Below, piece after piece: positions 17,945 to 28,098 of a stretch of 64,000 bases of DNA. The translations under genes were made by a program, and so were the position numbers. The notes below the pieces were generated by a model that did not search any database, was not told the DNA's origin, and was given only the letters and a program-made list of their open reading frames with translations. The number at the start of each line of letters is the position of its first letter. The stretch's first letter is position 1. Source of the DNA: Candidatus Paraprevotella stercoravium (GTDB lineage Bacteria > Bacteroidota > Bacteroidia > Bacteroidales > Bacteroidaceae); assembly GCA_944320795.1 (NCBI GenBank), contig CALUIU010000011.1, positions 1 to 64,000 of the forward strand, read 5' to 3'.

Positions 17945-18910
17945 TCACAGCTCAGCAGGAGAATATCCCAGGAAATACAGAATCCCGTCCAAACCGGTAA
18001 TATTAATGGATTGCGGAATATGATCACGCACTTTTTTCTTGGCGTGATAAGCTATCCCCAATCCTGCGGTCTGAAGCATGGCCAAATCATTGGCACCATC
18101 ACCTACGGCAAGCGTTTCATTCAACGTAATCTGTTCTTTTTGGGACAGTTCTTTCAATAGAGCAACCTTTCGGGAACTGTCCACAATGTCACCTAAATGT
18201 TTACCGGTAAGCCTACCGTCCCGGATTTCCAATTGGTTGGCATATACATAGTCCAAATGAAACATCTCCTTCAACCGAAGCGCAAAATAAGTAAAACCAC
18301 CGGAAAGAATAGCCACCTTACACCCATGACGCTTCAATCCTTGCAAAAGTGTCTCCAGACCGTCCATCAACGGCAAACGGTCGGCAATCTCCTGCAACAC
18401 ATGCTCATCCAACCCCTGCAATAGCCGCAGGCGCTGACGAAAACTCTCCTTGAAATCAAACTCTCCGTTCATGGCCCGTTCCGTAATCTGGCGTACATAG
18501 GCTCCGACACCGGCACATTCTGCCAGTTCATCCATCACTTCGGTCTTTATCAAAGTGGAATCCATATCAAAGCAAGCCAATTTCTTCGGAGTGCGATAAC
18601 TGACTTCTGTCTGTAAAGACAAGTCTATACCATACTGCTGGCTATATCGGATTAAATCCTGATGCAAAAGCAACAGATTGGATGGACAACCGCAAAAAAG
18701 CAGTTCCCAAGCCTGCAATTCAGAAACGGGCGACAAATCCGTATTCCCTTTGTCTGACGCAATCAAAGAACGACGCGAAAGAAAGAACAAACCATAACGC
18801 TCCAGCAACCCCATCACGGGAAGCCAGAATGCGGTCTGCTCTTCTCTCGCCAACAGAATCAGTACATAGCGGTCTGACTCTGGACTCAGTTCACAATCCT
18901 TTATCTGCAT
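17945..18910 (-). CDS. serB: Phosphoserine phosphatase
   Basis: A 321-residue HAD-family enzyme that dephosphorylates O-phosphoserine, the last step of serine synthesis. The nucleophile motif is DMDST (115-119), followed by the Ser/Gly motif ILSGGF and the metal-binding GDGANDLAM. The N-terminal ~105 residues are a regulatory ACT-like region, shorter than the two ACT domains in some SerB proteins but close to the E. coli enzyme in total length. It lies 48 bp downstream of serA on the same strand, so serC-serA-serB form a single set for the whole pathway. Confidence 0.93.
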   Translation of the reverse strand: MQIKDCELSPESDRYVLILLAREEQTAFWLPVMGLLERYGLFFLSRRSLIASDKGNTDLSPVSELQAWELLFCGCPSNLLLLHQDLIRYSQQYGIDLSLQTEVSYRTPKKLACFDMDSTLIKTEVMDELAECAGVGAYVRQITERAMNGEFDFKESFRQRLRLLQGLDEHVLQEIADRLPLMDGLETLLQGLKRHGCKVAILSGGFTYFALRLKEMFHLDYVYANQLEIRDGRLTGKHLGDIVDSSRKVALLKELSQKEQITLNETLAVGDGANDLAMLQTAGLGIAYHAKKKVRDHIPQSINITGLDGILYFLGYSPAEL

Positions 18911-18958
18911 TAGTTTTTATACGTTGGAATCAATATAGTATTTATAGGAATCACGGAA

Positions 18959-19876
18959 TCAATTCACCCGGAAATGATCATCTCCAGTACGAAAGAATTC
19001 AATAATCTGATCGGCGGCAGCTACTCCTGCTTTCAAATTAGCCTCAGCGGTCTGTGCTCCCATCTTTTTGGGAGTAGAAAAATAGCGATCTCCAAATTTA
19101 GAGTTCAATATTTCATGCAAACCGGGCATCACATCAGTCATATAACAGAAATCCTGACGGATCGTCATCAGCCGGAGAAGATCTTCTTCGTTCATCACTT
19201 CCTTGCGGGCCGTATTGATGAGCAAAGGATCATGAGGCATCAGATTCATCAGGTCAAAATCTACAGACCGACGGGTTTCTTCAGTCAGAGGTACATGAAT
19301 GGATACAATATCACAATAGCGGTACAGATCCTCCCGACTGCCGACCATAATTACATCATCGTGCTTCATCTTCTCGGGAGCACAATAGGCATCATAGGCA
19401 AAGACTTCCATATCAAAGCCCTTGGCAATTCGAGCCACATTGCTGGCCACATTGCCGTAGGCATGCACTCCGATGCGCTTGCCTCTCAACTCATGTCCGC
19501 TACTTCCTTTCATAAAATGACGATAGGACATAAGCATCATGGCAAACACCAGCTCTGCCACTCCATTGGCATTCTGACCAGGAGTATTCATAGCTACAAC
19601 GCCATGCTTTGTGGCCGCATCCAGATCAATATTATCATATCCGGCACCGGCGCGTACTACAACCTTCAGATTCGGAGCATGCTCGAAGAGCTGTTCATCC
19701 ACACGGTCACTACGTACAATCAAAGCATCAGCTTCTTTCACGGCATCAAAAAGTTGACCAGAGTCTGAATATTTTTCCAACAGAACAAAATCATGTCCAG
19801 CCTGTTCAATTTTTTCTTCTATGCGGTTCACGGCATCAGCGGTGAACGGCTTTTCTGTTGCTATCAAAATTCTCAT
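18959..19876 (-). CDS. serA: D-3-phosphoglycerate dehydrogenase, short Lys-type
   Basis: A 305-residue D-2-hydroxyacid dehydrogenase. NAD-binding region: GKRIGVHAYGNVASNVA, in which the usual GxGxxG is altered. Substrate-binding and catalytic positions: VRAGAGYDNIDLDAA, INTARKEV. The canonical catalytic histidine near the C-terminus is replaced by lysine in STPKKMGAQTAEAN; this Lys-type, ACT-less short form is known from Bacteroidetes and Entamoeba. It oxidises 3-phosphoglycerate to 3-phosphohydroxypyruvate. It lacks the regulatory C-terminal domains of the long forms, so serine feedback by an ACT domain is not expected. It is 19 bp downstream of serC. Confidence 0.92.
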   Translation of the reverse strand: MRILIATEKPFTADAVNRIEEKIEQAGHDFVLLEKYSDSGQLFDAVKEADALIVRSDRVDEQLFEHAPNLKVVVRAGAGYDNIDLDAATKHGVVAMNTPGQNANGVAELVFAMMLMSYRHFMKGSSGHELRGKRIGVHAYGNVASNVARIAKGFDMEVFAYDAYCAPEKMKHDDVIMVGSREDLYRYCDIVSIHVPLTEETRRSVDFDLMNLMPHDPLLINTARKEVMNEEDLLRLMTIRQDFCYMTDVMPGLHEILNSKFGDRYFSTPKKMGAQTAEANLKAGVAAADQIIEFFRTGDDHFRVN

Positions 19877-19895
19877 AACCTACTACAATGAAACA

Positions 19896-20966
19896 TTAAT
19901 GATTCTTTTCAAAGTCTCTCATGCAAAGCACCAGATCGCGTACTCCCTCTATCGGCATGGCATTGTAACATGAAGCACGGAATCCGCCTACGGAACGATG
20001 TCCCTTAATGCCCACCATTCCCCGTTCTGAAGCAAACGCCAGAAAATCCGCTTCCAGATCACGGTACTCATCAGACATCACGAAACAGATATTCATCAAC
20101 GAACGGTCTTTCTCACGGGTCACAGTAGCCCGGAACAGTTTATTCCGCTCTATCTCACTATATAACATTTCCGCACGGACCTTTGCCCGACGCTGCATTT
20201 CTGTCACTCCTCCTTCCCGCTTCAGCCATTTCAGATTCTGCAAAGCGGTATAAACAGGTAATACGGGCGGAGTATTGAACATAGAACCTTTTTCGACATG
20301 AGTACGGTAATCCAACATGGTAGGAATCGGACGATGAACCTTACCTAAGGCCTCATCACGAACAATCACAAAAGTCACTCCTGCCGGACCGATATTTTTC
20401 TGAGCTCCACCATAAATGCAATCGTAACGAGAAATATCTACCGGCCGGGAAAATATATCAGAAGACATATCGGCTACAAGAGGCACCCCAACCTGAGGAT
20501 CGGCATGTAACTCTGTACCGTAAATCGTATTGTTTGTTGTAATATGGAAATAATCAACATCTTCCGGCACCTGATAATTATCGGGAATATAAGTATATCC
20601 ATCCGCTTCTGAAGAAGCCACTTCAATCACCTCGCCAAAAAGACGAGCCTCTTTCAGTGCTTTTTTAGCCCATACTCCACTATTCAGATAGGCTGCCTTC
20701 GTTTCCAAAAAATTGTAGGGCACCATGCAGAACTGCATACTGGCACCTCCTCCCATAAAAAGAACTGAATAACCGGACGGAATAGAGAGCAACTCACGAA
20801 ACAAGGCCACCGCCTCGTCCATCACAGCAATAAACTCGCGGGAACGATGACTGATTTCCAATAAAGAAAGTCCTGAACACTGAAAATCTGCCACTGCCTG
20901 AACAGTATTTTGAATTACTTCATTAGGAAGAATAGAAGGTCCTGGATTAAAATTTGTCTTTTTCAT
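19896..20966 (-). CDS. serC: Phosphoserine aminotransferase
   Basis: A 356-residue class V, PLP-dependent aminotransferase that converts 3-phosphohydroxypyruvate and glutamate to phosphoserine and 2-oxoglutarate. [10 protein letters not shown] opens the protein, MGGGASMQF binds cofactor phosphate, and the Schiff-base lysine is K190 in [11 protein letters not shown]. Length is normal. It is the first gene of the serC-serA-serB set. A 16-codon reading frame lies 35 bp upstream. Confidence 0.95.
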   Translation of the reverse strand: MKKTNFNPGPSILPNEVIQNTVQAVADFQCSGLSLLEISHRSREFIAVMDEAVALFRELLSIPSGYSVLFMGGGASMQFCMVPYNFLETKAAYLNSGVWAKKALKEARLFGEVIEVASSEADGYTYIPDNYQVPEDVDYFHITTNNTIYGTELHADPQVGVPLVADMSSDIFSRPVDISRYDCIYGGAQKNIGPAGVTFVIVRDEALGKVHRPIPTMLDYRTHVEKGSMFNTPPVLPVYTALQNLKWLKREGGVTEMQRRAKVRAEMLYSEIERNKLFRATVTREKDRSLMNICFVMSDEYRDLEADFLAFASERGMVGIKGHRSVGGFRASCYNAMPIEGVRDLVLCMRDFEKNH

Positions 20967-21001
20967 AACTCGTGTTTTTTAAGGGATTAGTATTGACCGG
21001 A

Positions 21002-21052
21002 TTATAAAGGAAAAGTATCTGCGGCTCCGGCTTTTGTCGAGATACGCACCAT
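21002..21052 (-). CDS. Possible 16-residue leader peptide before serC
   Basis: ATG at 21050-21052, stop TAA at 21002-21004, encoding MVRISTKAGAADTFPL. It sits in the serC leader, 35 bp before the serC ATG. No strong ribosome binding site and no clear attenuator hairpin are visible, and it has only one serine codon. It may be a chance frame. The rest of 21053-21270 shows no gene. Confidence 0.25.
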   Translation of the reverse strand: MVRISTKAGAADTFPL

Positions 21053-21270
21053 AGTATGTGTTTGTGGCTCACTGCATCAATATAATAGAAAAAAATCCGT
21101 CATAGAGAATAATAATGATATACTATCCGAGACAGTGAGAAACCTGTTTTATCAAATTTGTATGAAATATTCTAAGTCTATTTAGTTTTATGGCTCATCA
21201 TAAGCGATATGCAATAATCATCATTATTATTGATAAATGCAAACAAAAACAGGAATAAAATCACTTTTTA

Positions 21271-21301
21271 TTGCATTTTCCTATAAAATACTTTATTTTT
21301 G
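21271..21301 (+). promoter_or_regulatory. Bacteroides-type promoter
   Basis: TTG (21271-21273), a 20-bp spacer and TATTTTTG (21294-21301) match the consensus well. The predicted start is about 21308, 21 bp before the ATG at 21329. Confidence 0.7.
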
Positions 21302-21328
21302 TGACTATAGCTTAATATTAAAGACAAT

Positions 21329-21850
21329 ATGACCATGAAAAAAATTGCATTGATTGTCTGCGCGTTGGTTGCTTCATTGACCACACAGGCACAGAGTGAA
21401 CTTTATAAAAAAATGTCTCAGGTATCAGGCATTGAATCTTTTTACTACACACAGGAGCTGATGCGCAACCCCAACTGGAAGAATATTAATAATCCAGACA
21501 TCAATTTATCAAGTCTGCCTTGGACGGGTGTGTATACTATAGAATATCTTTCGGCCACAAAGCGCAGAGTCATCCGTAAACTGAGAAAGGCTCAGGAAAA
21601 GAGACAGGAAGAGGAACAGAAAGACTCTTGGAAAGAAAAGCAGAGCGCACTAGGAGTTATCCGGGAAAAGATTCCGGGATCGGACTATAAGGTACTGATG
21701 CAAATCAATAAAGGTGACCGAAATATATCGGTCTATAAAAAAGGAAACCGTGACTATACCTTAGTCTACGACAATAAGGACCGTTATACGCTGATCCGTA
21801 TGCAGGCAGACATCCCGCAGGACCTCCTGAATAAGATTTTCATTCAATAG
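21329..21850 (+). CDS. Secreted protein of unknown function
   Basis: A 173-residue protein with a signal peptide (about 1-21, cleavage after TQAQ; MKK at codon 3 could also start). A central charged helical segment (LRKAQEKRQEEEQKDSW) separates two small beta-rich halves. It resembles small periplasmic proteins common in Bacteroides near housekeeping genes, but I cannot name the family with confidence. It has its own promoter and a strong terminator, so it is probably monocistronic. Confidence 0.8.
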   Translation: MTMKKIALIVCALVASLTTQAQSELYKKMSQVSGIESFYYTQELMRNPNWKNINNPDINLSSLPWTGVYTIEYLSATKRRVIRKLRKAQEKRQEEEQKDSWKEKQSALGVIREKIPGSDYKVLMQINKGDRNISVYKKGNRDYTLVYDNKDRYTLIRMQADIPQDLLNKIFIQ

Positions 21851-21865
21851 TTCATTCCTCAGGAA

Positions 21866-21925
21866 AACGATACAAAAAAACTCCGGAGCACGTCAGAGCG
21901 TGCTCCGGAGTTTTTTTGTATCGTT
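21866..21925. terminator. Bidirectional terminator with perfect 27-bp stem
   Basis: The arms 21866-21892 and 21899-21925 are perfectly complementary over 27 bp, including a CTCCGGAGCACG core and flanking A-tract/T-tract, with a 6-nt loop TCAGAG. It separates the convergent 21329 gene and the nuo operon, and the A/T tracts provide a U-run on both strands. Confidence 0.92.
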
Positions 21926-21936
21926 CACAACGGTTT

Positions 21937-23355
21937 TTACAAGTTTGCCACATGTTGCAGCAGTTCATACACTCCGCTGCACAGTCCCAGCATCACGATG
22001 CCGGCCACACAAACGGTCAGACAAACGGTGCTCAGCAGACCGCTCTTGAAAGTCGGCACGGGAGAATCGTTCGGCGTGATGTACATGGCCTTCACGATGA
22101 GTAAATAGTAGTACAGCGAGATGATGGTGTTGACCAACGCCAGGAATACCACCAGATAATAGCCCTGATGGAAGGCGGAAGCAAACACAAAGAACTTGCT
22201 GAAGAATCCTGCAAACGGCGGGATACCAGCCAGTGAGAACAGGGCCAGTGTCATGACCAGTGTCAGACGCGGATTGGTCTTGTAGAGTCCGTTGTAAGCC
22301 TCACGGTCCACCAGTCCGCCGGTGTGCTGCTCCACATTGGTGATCACTCCGAACACGGCCAGATTGGCCACGATATATACCACGATGTAATAAACCAGTG
22401 AGGCCATTCCCTGCTCGTCGCCAGCCAGCACAGCCAGCATGATGTAACCGGCCTGAGAAATACTACTGTAGGCCATGAAGCGCTTCAGGTCGCTCTGCAG
22501 GATGGCAAAGAGGTTAGCCACGGTAATGGTCACCACAATCACTACACTCAGCAGCAGACTCCAGTCCTCTACCATAGGACCGAACACGCGCAACAGGATG
22601 TTCATCAGCGCAAAGGCTGCGGCTCCCTTTGAAATCACAGACAGGTAGGCACTGATCGGAGTAGGCGCTCCCTGATAGGTGTCGGGGGTCCACATGTGGA
22701 AAGGCACCAGGCTCAGCTTGAAACCCAGTCCGGCAAAGAAGAACACCATAGCCATGATCTGAAGCGGAGTGCCGGTCAGAGCATTCTCGATATCGGCAAA
22801 GTACATGGTTCCCACAGTACCGTAAATCAGCGAAAGACCATAAAGCATCAGTCCGGAAGAGAACATGGCGCTCATGATGAACTTGGCTCCAGCCTCAGCA
22901 CTGTGATGCTTGTATTTGTCAAAGGCCACCAGACAGGCCATCGGGATACTGGCCAGTTCCAGTCCGACATAGAACATGAGGAAGCTGCCGGCGCTCACCA
23001 TGAAATACATTCCCAGCAGGGTACTGAACGTGAGCAGATAAAACTCACCGGCTTTGTGACGTGTGTCTTCGCGACGGATCCACGGACCGGCCTGAAGTAT
23101 CACGAGCAGGGTACCCACCGTAAGGATGGTCTTCACCACGGAAGCCATCGGAGTGGAATGATACATGCCGCCAAACAGCACCTCATCGGAAATCGTCAGA
23201 TTGGATGCGATGTGCACCACCAGCAGTCCGAATGCCATGAACTGAAGGATGCGGTGGTTGGGCTGCCGGATAATCAGGTCGCCTAAAAGAAGGATGATGA
23301 TAATGAAGGAAAGCATCACCTCCGGCTGCATATGTAAGATAGTTGCTAAATCCAT
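21937..23355 (-). CDS. nuoN: NADH-quinone oxidoreductase subunit N
   Basis: A 472-residue antiporter-like membrane subunit of respiratory complex I with about 14 hydrophobic segments. MCKs include [17 protein letters not shown] (conserved Glu of the proton channel) and the [20 protein letters not shown] block. It is the last gene of the nuo operon, 6 bp after nuoM, and ends before the 27-bp-stem terminator. Confidence 0.95.
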   Translation of the reverse strand: MDLATILHMQPEVMLSFIIIILLLGDLIIRQPNHRILQFMAFGLLVVHIASNLTISDEVLFGGMYHSTPMASVVKTILTVGTLLVILQAGPWIRREDTRHKAGEFYLLTFSTLLGMYFMVSAGSFLMFYVGLELASIPMACLVAFDKYKHHSAEAGAKFIMSAMFSSGLMLYGLSLIYGTVGTMYFADIENALTGTPLQIMAMVFFFAGLGFKLSLVPFHMWTPDTYQGAPTPISAYLSVISKGAAAFALMNILLRVFGPMVEDWSLLLSVVIVVTITVANLFAILQSDLKRFMAYSSISQAGYIMLAVLAGDEQGMASLVYYIVVYIVANLAVFGVITNVEQHTGGLVDREAYNGLYKTNPRLTLVMTLALFSLAGIPPFAGFFSKFFVFASAFHQGYYLVVFLALVNTIISLYYYLLIVKAMYITPNDSPVPTFKSGLLSTVCLTVCVAGIVMLGLCSGVYELLQHVANL

Positions 23356-23361
23356 TTTCTT

Positions 23362-24843
23362 TTAAGGTATGATTTGTGAAATAATCGGTTCTACACTCTC
23401 ACTGATCACATGGCTCACCCAATATGGGGCCAGACCGAGGCCGGCAACGCAAACCACCAGACAGATCACGGCAAAGCGCTCGTCCCAAGTGGCGTCGGTC
23501 AGCTTCAGATGCTCCGGATTCTTGCAGGTGCCGTACAGGATCTTTCCGACCACGCGCAGGATATACACGGCGGTGATGACAATACTCATCGTGGCGATGA
23601 TGGTACATACACGGTGGAACAGGTCGGCATTCTGGAAGGAACCGACAAACACGGTCATCTCGGCCACGAAACCGCTCAGGCCCGGCAATCCCAAGTTGGC
23701 CAGACCGGCAATGACATAGCCCACAGCCAGGAACGGCATGATTTTCATCAGTCCGTTCAGCTCGCGCACGTCACGGGTGTGCGTACGGCCGTAGATCATA
23801 CCGATGAGGGCGAAGAACAGGGCGGTCATCAATCCGTGACTCAGCATTTGCAGGATGGCTCCGGTACAGCTCACACGGGTCATCATCAGCAGGGCGAAGA
23901 GCACCAGACCGCAATGACTTACGGATGAGTAGGCGTTGATGTATTTCAGGTCGGTCTGTACCACCGCACTGAAGGCACCGTATACCACGGAAATGGTGGT
24001 CAGCACCAGGAAGAAGTCTCCCCAGATGGCAGCTCCCTCAGGCATCAGATACATGGCGATGCGGAAACAGCCGTAGCCTCCCAGTTTCATCAATACTCCG
24101 GCATGGAGCATGGATACAGCGGTCGGCGCGGAAGCATGACCGTCGGGACTCCAGGTATGGAAGGGGAACAAAGCACCCAGCACACCGAATCCCACAAAGA
24201 TCATCGGGAAGAAGATGCGCTGCATCTCTGTCGGAATGTGCAGTTTCACCAGTTCCAGCAGGTTCATGGTGGTAGCTCCGGAACCATAGTAGATACCGAG
24301 AATACCCATCAGCAGGAAGGCGGAACCGCCCATCAGCATCAGCGTCAGTTTCATGGCGGCATATTCTTTCTTTCCGCTACCCCACACGCCGATGAGCAGA
24401 TACATCGGAATCAGGGCCACTTCATAGAACATAAACATGGTAAAGAGGTCGGTAGAGATGAAGAATCCGAACACTCCGATACTCAAAAGGGTGAACCAAA
24501 GGAAATATTCCTTGGTCATCGGCTGGATCTTCCAGGAAGCAAAGGTTCCCGTAAACACGATGATGGCACTCAGAAGAAGCATCACCACCGAAATACCGTC
24601 CACGCCTACCGAATAGCAAATGTTCAGGGGAGCATACCAACTGACACTGTCGGTAAAGAGCATCTCCTGGGTGTTTCCGCCCTGACGCACGGTCACATAG
24701 GTATAGGTCAGCCAGGCGGCCAGAAGGAGCAGTGCGGACGAACCGCAGACCATCACTCCGCGAACCTGGTTCACGCTGCGGCTGATCCAGAGGCCGAGCA
24801 GCATGAGCAGGGGTATCAATACAAAAAGACTTAATATATTCAT
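23362..24843 (-). CDS. nuoM: NADH-quinone oxidoreductase subunit M
   Basis: A 493-residue proton-pumping subunit. I place the start at the ATG 24841-24843 (MNILSLFVLIPL), which overlaps the nuoL stop as ATGA and implies translational coupling; the frame extends further but without a plausible start. Hallmarks: MFYEVALIPMYLLIGVWG with the key glutamate, and ALFPFHTWSPDGHASAPT. Part of the membrane arm of complex I. Confidence 0.95.
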   Translation of the reverse strand: MNILSLFVLIPLLMLLGLWISRSVNQVRGVMVCGSSALLLLAAWLTYTYVTVRQGGNTQEMLFTDSVSWYAPLNICYSVGVDGISVVMLLLSAIIVFTGTFASWKIQPMTKEYFLWFTLLSIGVFGFFISTDLFTMFMFYEVALIPMYLLIGVWGSGKKEYAAMKLTLMLMGGSAFLLMGILGIYYGSGATTMNLLELVKLHIPTEMQRIFFPMIFVGFGVLGALFPFHTWSPDGHASAPTAVSMLHAGVLMKLGGYGCFRIAMYLMPEGAAIWGDFFLVLTTISVVYGAFSAVVQTDLKYINAYSSVSHCGLVLFALLMMTRVSCTGAILQMLSHGLMTALFFALIGMIYGRTHTRDVRELNGLMKIMPFLAVGYVIAGLANLGLPGLSGFVAEMTVFVGSFQNADLFHRVCTIIATMSIVITAVYILRVVGKILYGTCKNPEHLKLTDATWDERFAVICLVVCVAGLGLAPYWVSHVISESVEPIISQIIP

Positions 24844-26729
24844 ACGAGTAACAGCATAAGAGTTAATACAACAATTCCGCCCAGGAACCACAGGGTGTAG
24901 GTCTGTATGCGACCGTTCTGCAACGGCTGTACCTCTTCGCCCAAGGCATTGGTGGCCCAAGCCAGGAAGTTCAGGAACTGGTCAATGACATGACGGTCAA
25001 ACCAGGCAAGCGGAGTAGATACGCAGCGGAAAATAATCTTTTTGGTCACGAAGAGCCACAGCTCGTCCATGTAGAAACGCTTGTAGGCGGCACGGTGCAG
25101 CTTCGGGAAAGTGCGCTGCAGGGCATCGGCCACAGGCTGCTCCTCGCGGAGATACATCCAGGTGGCCAGGGCAATGGCAATCAGAGCCACGATAATGCTG
25201 GTTCCGGCCACACTCCAGTCGAGGTGGATGTCGTAAGCGGTTCCGTCGGAAGAAACGAAATGTCCGAAAGGAATGAATCCGGCCACACAGGTGATGGCTG
25301 CCAGAATCATCAGCGGCAGGGTCATGGTGAGCGGACTTTCATGCGGCGTGTGGGCGGCATGCAGTTCCTTGTTTTCCTTGCCCCAGAAGATACAGTAGTA
25401 CAGACGGAACATATAGAAAGAGGTCATACCGGCAATGACGGTCATTACCCATCCGATAACCGGGCTGAACGCGAAGCAGGCGGTCAGGATCTCGTCTTTG
25501 GAGAAGAAGCCGGAGAAAGGAGGAATACCGGATATGGCCAGACAGGCAATCAGGAAAGTCCAATGCGTGATAGGCATGTATTTGCGCAAGCCTCCCATGG
25601 TGCTCATCTCATTGCTGTGTACGGCATGGATAATGCAACCGGCTCCCAGGAAGAGCAGCGCCTTGAACATGGCGTGTGTGAATAGGTGGAACATGGAAGC
25701 CATATAGCCCAGTCCGCCTTCGTGTGGGTGTGCCGAAGTGCAGACACCCAAAGCTACCATCATGAAACCGATCTGCGAAATGGTGGAGAATGCCAAAACA
25801 CGCTTGATATCGCTCTGCGCACAGGCTACGGCTGCGGCATAGAAAGCGGTGAAGGCTCCCACATAGGCCACAATGTGGAGGGTTTCGGGAGCACAACTTG
25901 TGTATAGCGGAAACATGCGGGCCACCTGATAGACACCAGCCACCACCATGGTAGCGGCATGGATCAATGCGGATACCGGAGTAGGACCTTCCATGGCATC
26001 AGGCAGCCAAATGTGCAACGGGAACATGGCGCTCTTACCGGCACCACCCACAAACATCAGACCCAGTGCCCAAGGCAACATCATACCTCCCTGCACCAGC
26101 ATCTGTAAATTTGGTGTAAAGGTGAAGGTGCCCATATAATATCCGTAAATCAGAATACCGATCAGGAAGCCCAGGTCGGCAAAACGGGTTACGATAAAGG
26201 CTTTCTTTGAAGCGGAAATCGCCTCGGGCTTGGTGTAATAGAAACCGATCAGCAAGTAGGAAGAAACACCCACCAGCTCCCAGAACACATACATCTGGAA
26301 AATATTGGTAGCGACAACCAGACCGAGCATGGAAAAGGTAAACAGCGACAGATAGGCATAGTAACGCTGAAAACCGCGCTCCCCCTTCATGTAACCGAAG
26401 GAATAAAGATGCACCATCAGGCTCACGGTAGAGATGACCACCAGCATCATGACCGAAATCGGATCAAGCAGAATACCCATATCAATGTGCAGGGTCTCGG
26501 TGAAGGGCAGCCAGGTAATATGATAAGGAATCAGTGTGGCATACGTTCCATCCGCCGTACGGGGCGCACTGAAATACTGGTAGGCTGTGAGATAACTGAG
26601 CACAGCCACCACACCCAGCACCAGAGTTCCGATAGTACCGGCCAGTCGGTGCGACATTTTCATGCCGGCCAGGGCCAGAAGCAGGAAGCTCAGAACGGGC
26701 AGGGCGAGAATTAATATTGTATATTCCAT
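24840..26729 (-). CDS. nuoL: NADH-quinone oxidoreductase subunit L
   Basis: A 629-residue distal membrane subunit with about 16 hydrophobic segments and the long C-terminal lateral helix typical of NuoL. Hallmarks: FWELVGVSSYLLIGFYY and GKSAMFPLHIWLPDAMEGPT. Length is normal. It is 30 bp after nuoK and overlaps nuoM by 4 bp. Confidence 0.95.
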   Translation of the reverse strand: MEYTILILALPVLSFLLLALAGMKMSHRLAGTIGTLVLGVVAVLSYLTAYQYFSAPRTADGTYATLIPYHITWLPFTETLHIDMGILLDPISVMMLVVISTVSLMVHLYSFGYMKGERGFQRYYAYLSLFTFSMLGLVVATNIFQMYVFWELVGVSSYLLIGFYYTKPEAISASKKAFIVTRFADLGFLIGILIYGYYMGTFTFTPNLQMLVQGGMMLPWALGLMFVGGAGKSAMFPLHIWLPDAMEGPTPVSALIHAATMVVAGVYQVARMFPLYTSCAPETLHIVAYVGAFTAFYAAAVACAQSDIKRVLAFSTISQIGFMMVALGVCTSAHPHEGGLGYMASMFHLFTHAMFKALLFLGAGCIIHAVHSNEMSTMGGLRKYMPITHWTFLIACLAISGIPPFSGFFSKDEILTACFAFSPVIGWVMTVIAGMTSFYMFRLYYCIFWGKENKELHAAHTPHESPLTMTLPLMILAAITCVAGFIPFGHFVSSDGTAYDIHLDWSVAGTSIIVALIAIALATWMYLREEQPVADALQRTFPKLHRAAYKRFYMDELWLFVTKKIIFRCVSTPLAWFDRHVIDQFLNFLAWATNALGEEVQPLQNGRIQTYTLWFLGGIVVLTLMLLLV

Positions 26730-26759
26730 ATTGTTTTTACAATTAGCAGTTCAGATTGG

Positions 26760-27071
26760 TTATCCTTTCAGTTCGTTGATGTCATCGGTCAGTACGTGCT
26801 TCACATTACGATACACATTAATGATGATAGCAATAGCCACAGCGGTTTCGGCTGCTGCAATGGCAATGCCGAACAGACTGAAGAAATGACCTTCGAGCGC
26901 GTCGGGATACAAATAACGGTTGAACACGGCAAAGTTGATGTTCGTGGCATTGAGAATCAACTCCACGGATATCAGGATAGCCAGCAGATTCTTGCGGGTG
27001 AAGAAACCGTAAATGCCGCAGAACAGCATCACGGTGCTGACAATCAGATAGTGTATAACATGTATTTCCAT
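26760..27071 (-). CDS. nuoK: NADH-quinone oxidoreductase subunit K
   Basis: A 103-residue subunit with three transmembrane segments. The conserved membrane glutamates appear in LLAILISVELILNATNINF and AETAVAIAIIINVYR. It couples quinone chemistry to the antiporter-like subunits. Normal length; 18 bp after nuoJ. Confidence 0.95.
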   Translation of the reverse strand: MEIHVIHYLIVSTVMLFCGIYGFFTRKNLLAILISVELILNATNINFAVFNRYLYPDALEGHFFSLFGIAIAAAETAVAIAIIINVYRNVKHVLTDDINELKG

Positions 27072-27089
27072 AAATCTATGTCTTTGTTT

Positions 27090-27605
27090 TTATTTCTGTT
27101 TCCGTGCAATCATGATGGCTCCGATCATACAGGCCAGCAACAGCACACTCACCACCTCAAACGGCAGTACAAACTGATATTTGTCGGCTCCGATCAGGGC
27201 ATGGCCGATCTCTGTGGCCGGAAGCTCCACGCCTTGCGGAATGGTTACCAGAGCAAAGTGATTGCTCACGAGCAAGAAGATGACCAGTCCCGCACCCACC
27301 AGACAGGTTAGCAACACCGTCAGGAACTTGGCCAACGGAATCTTATAGCGCATATTGCGGTCGGACTGGGTGAGCAGAATGGAAAAGACATAAAGCACCA
27401 CAATACCGCCGGCATAGACAATGAGCTGCACGGCGCCCAGATAAGTATATCCCAACATGGAATAGATACCACCGGTGCCGAAAAGCACAAACAACAGGTA
27501 GGTGGCCGAACGGACAATACGACCTGTGGTGACCGCCATCACCGAAAAGAAGATGATGACTGCCGCAACGACATAAAACGCGATGTCTAATAGTGATATG
27601 TCCAT
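27090..27605 (-). CDS. nuoJ: NADH-quinone oxidoreductase subunit J
   Basis: A 171-residue subunit with five hydrophobic segments and the conserved LGYTYLGAVQLIVYAGGIVV helix that contains the pi-bulge region of NuoJ. Located 5 bp after nuoI in the same operon. Confidence 0.94.
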   Translation of the reverse strand: MDISLLDIAFYVVAAVIIFFSVMAVTTGRIVRSATYLLFVLFGTGGIYSMLGYTYLGAVQLIVYAGGIVVLYVFSILLTQSDRNMRYKIPLAKFLTVLLTCLVGAGLVIFLLVSNHFALVTIPQGVELPATEIGHALIGADKYQFVLPFEVVSVLLLACMIGAIMIARKQK

Positions 27606-27610
27606 AATCT

Positions 27611-28084
27611 TTATTTTTTAGGGGCACAGGATGAGCCCTCGTTGTTTAACACCATATAAAGTTTCTCTCTCTGGAACACGGCATTCTCAAAATCATTGGA
27701 GAAGCGGATGGCGTCGTGCGGACAGGCATTGACGCACAACTGGCAGAACATACAGGCACCCAAATCGTATTCGTAGCGTACCAGACGTTTCTTTTTCTTG
27801 CCGTCCTCATCTTCATAGGTTTCGGAAACTACCTTGATGGTGTCGTTGGGACATGCCATCTGACAAATACCGCAGGCCACACAGTGATGATGGTTCTCCT
27901 CATCATGCACCATGACCAGACGCGCGCGATGGCGCTCAGGTATGTGCAGCGTGGTGTGACGGTTCTCGGGATACTGTTCCGTAACGGGCTTCTGGCAGAA
28001 CACTTTCATTGAGGTACGCATACCGATGAGCAAGCTTTTCACACCCTGCACATAGCCCTGAATATATTCACTGAAATTACTCAT
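27611..28084 (-). CDS. nuoI: NADH-quinone oxidoreductase subunit I (two 4Fe-4S clusters)
   Basis: A 157-residue ferredoxin-like subunit with two cluster motifs, CVACGICQMACP and CMFCQLCVNACP, which carry electrons (clusters N6a/N6b) from the peripheral arm to NuoB. Because nuoEFG are missing, this subunit may be close to the electron entry point. Located 14 bp after nuoH. Confidence 0.95.
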   Translation of the reverse strand: MSNFSEYIQGYVQGVKSLLIGMRTSMKVFCQKPVTEQYPENRHTTLHIPERHRARLVMVHDEENHHHCVACGICQMACPNDTIKVVSETYEDEDGKKKKRLVRYEYDLGACMFCQLCVNACPHDAIRFSNDFENAVFQREKLYMVLNNEGSSCAPKK

Positions 28085-28098
28085 ATCGTTCCATCATT

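Noticed and set aside
22696..27311. Long open frames on the plus strand opposite the nuo operon
   Set aside because: They are antisense shadows of GC-richer membrane-protein genes, lack start signals, and give low-complexity His/Gln-rich translations.
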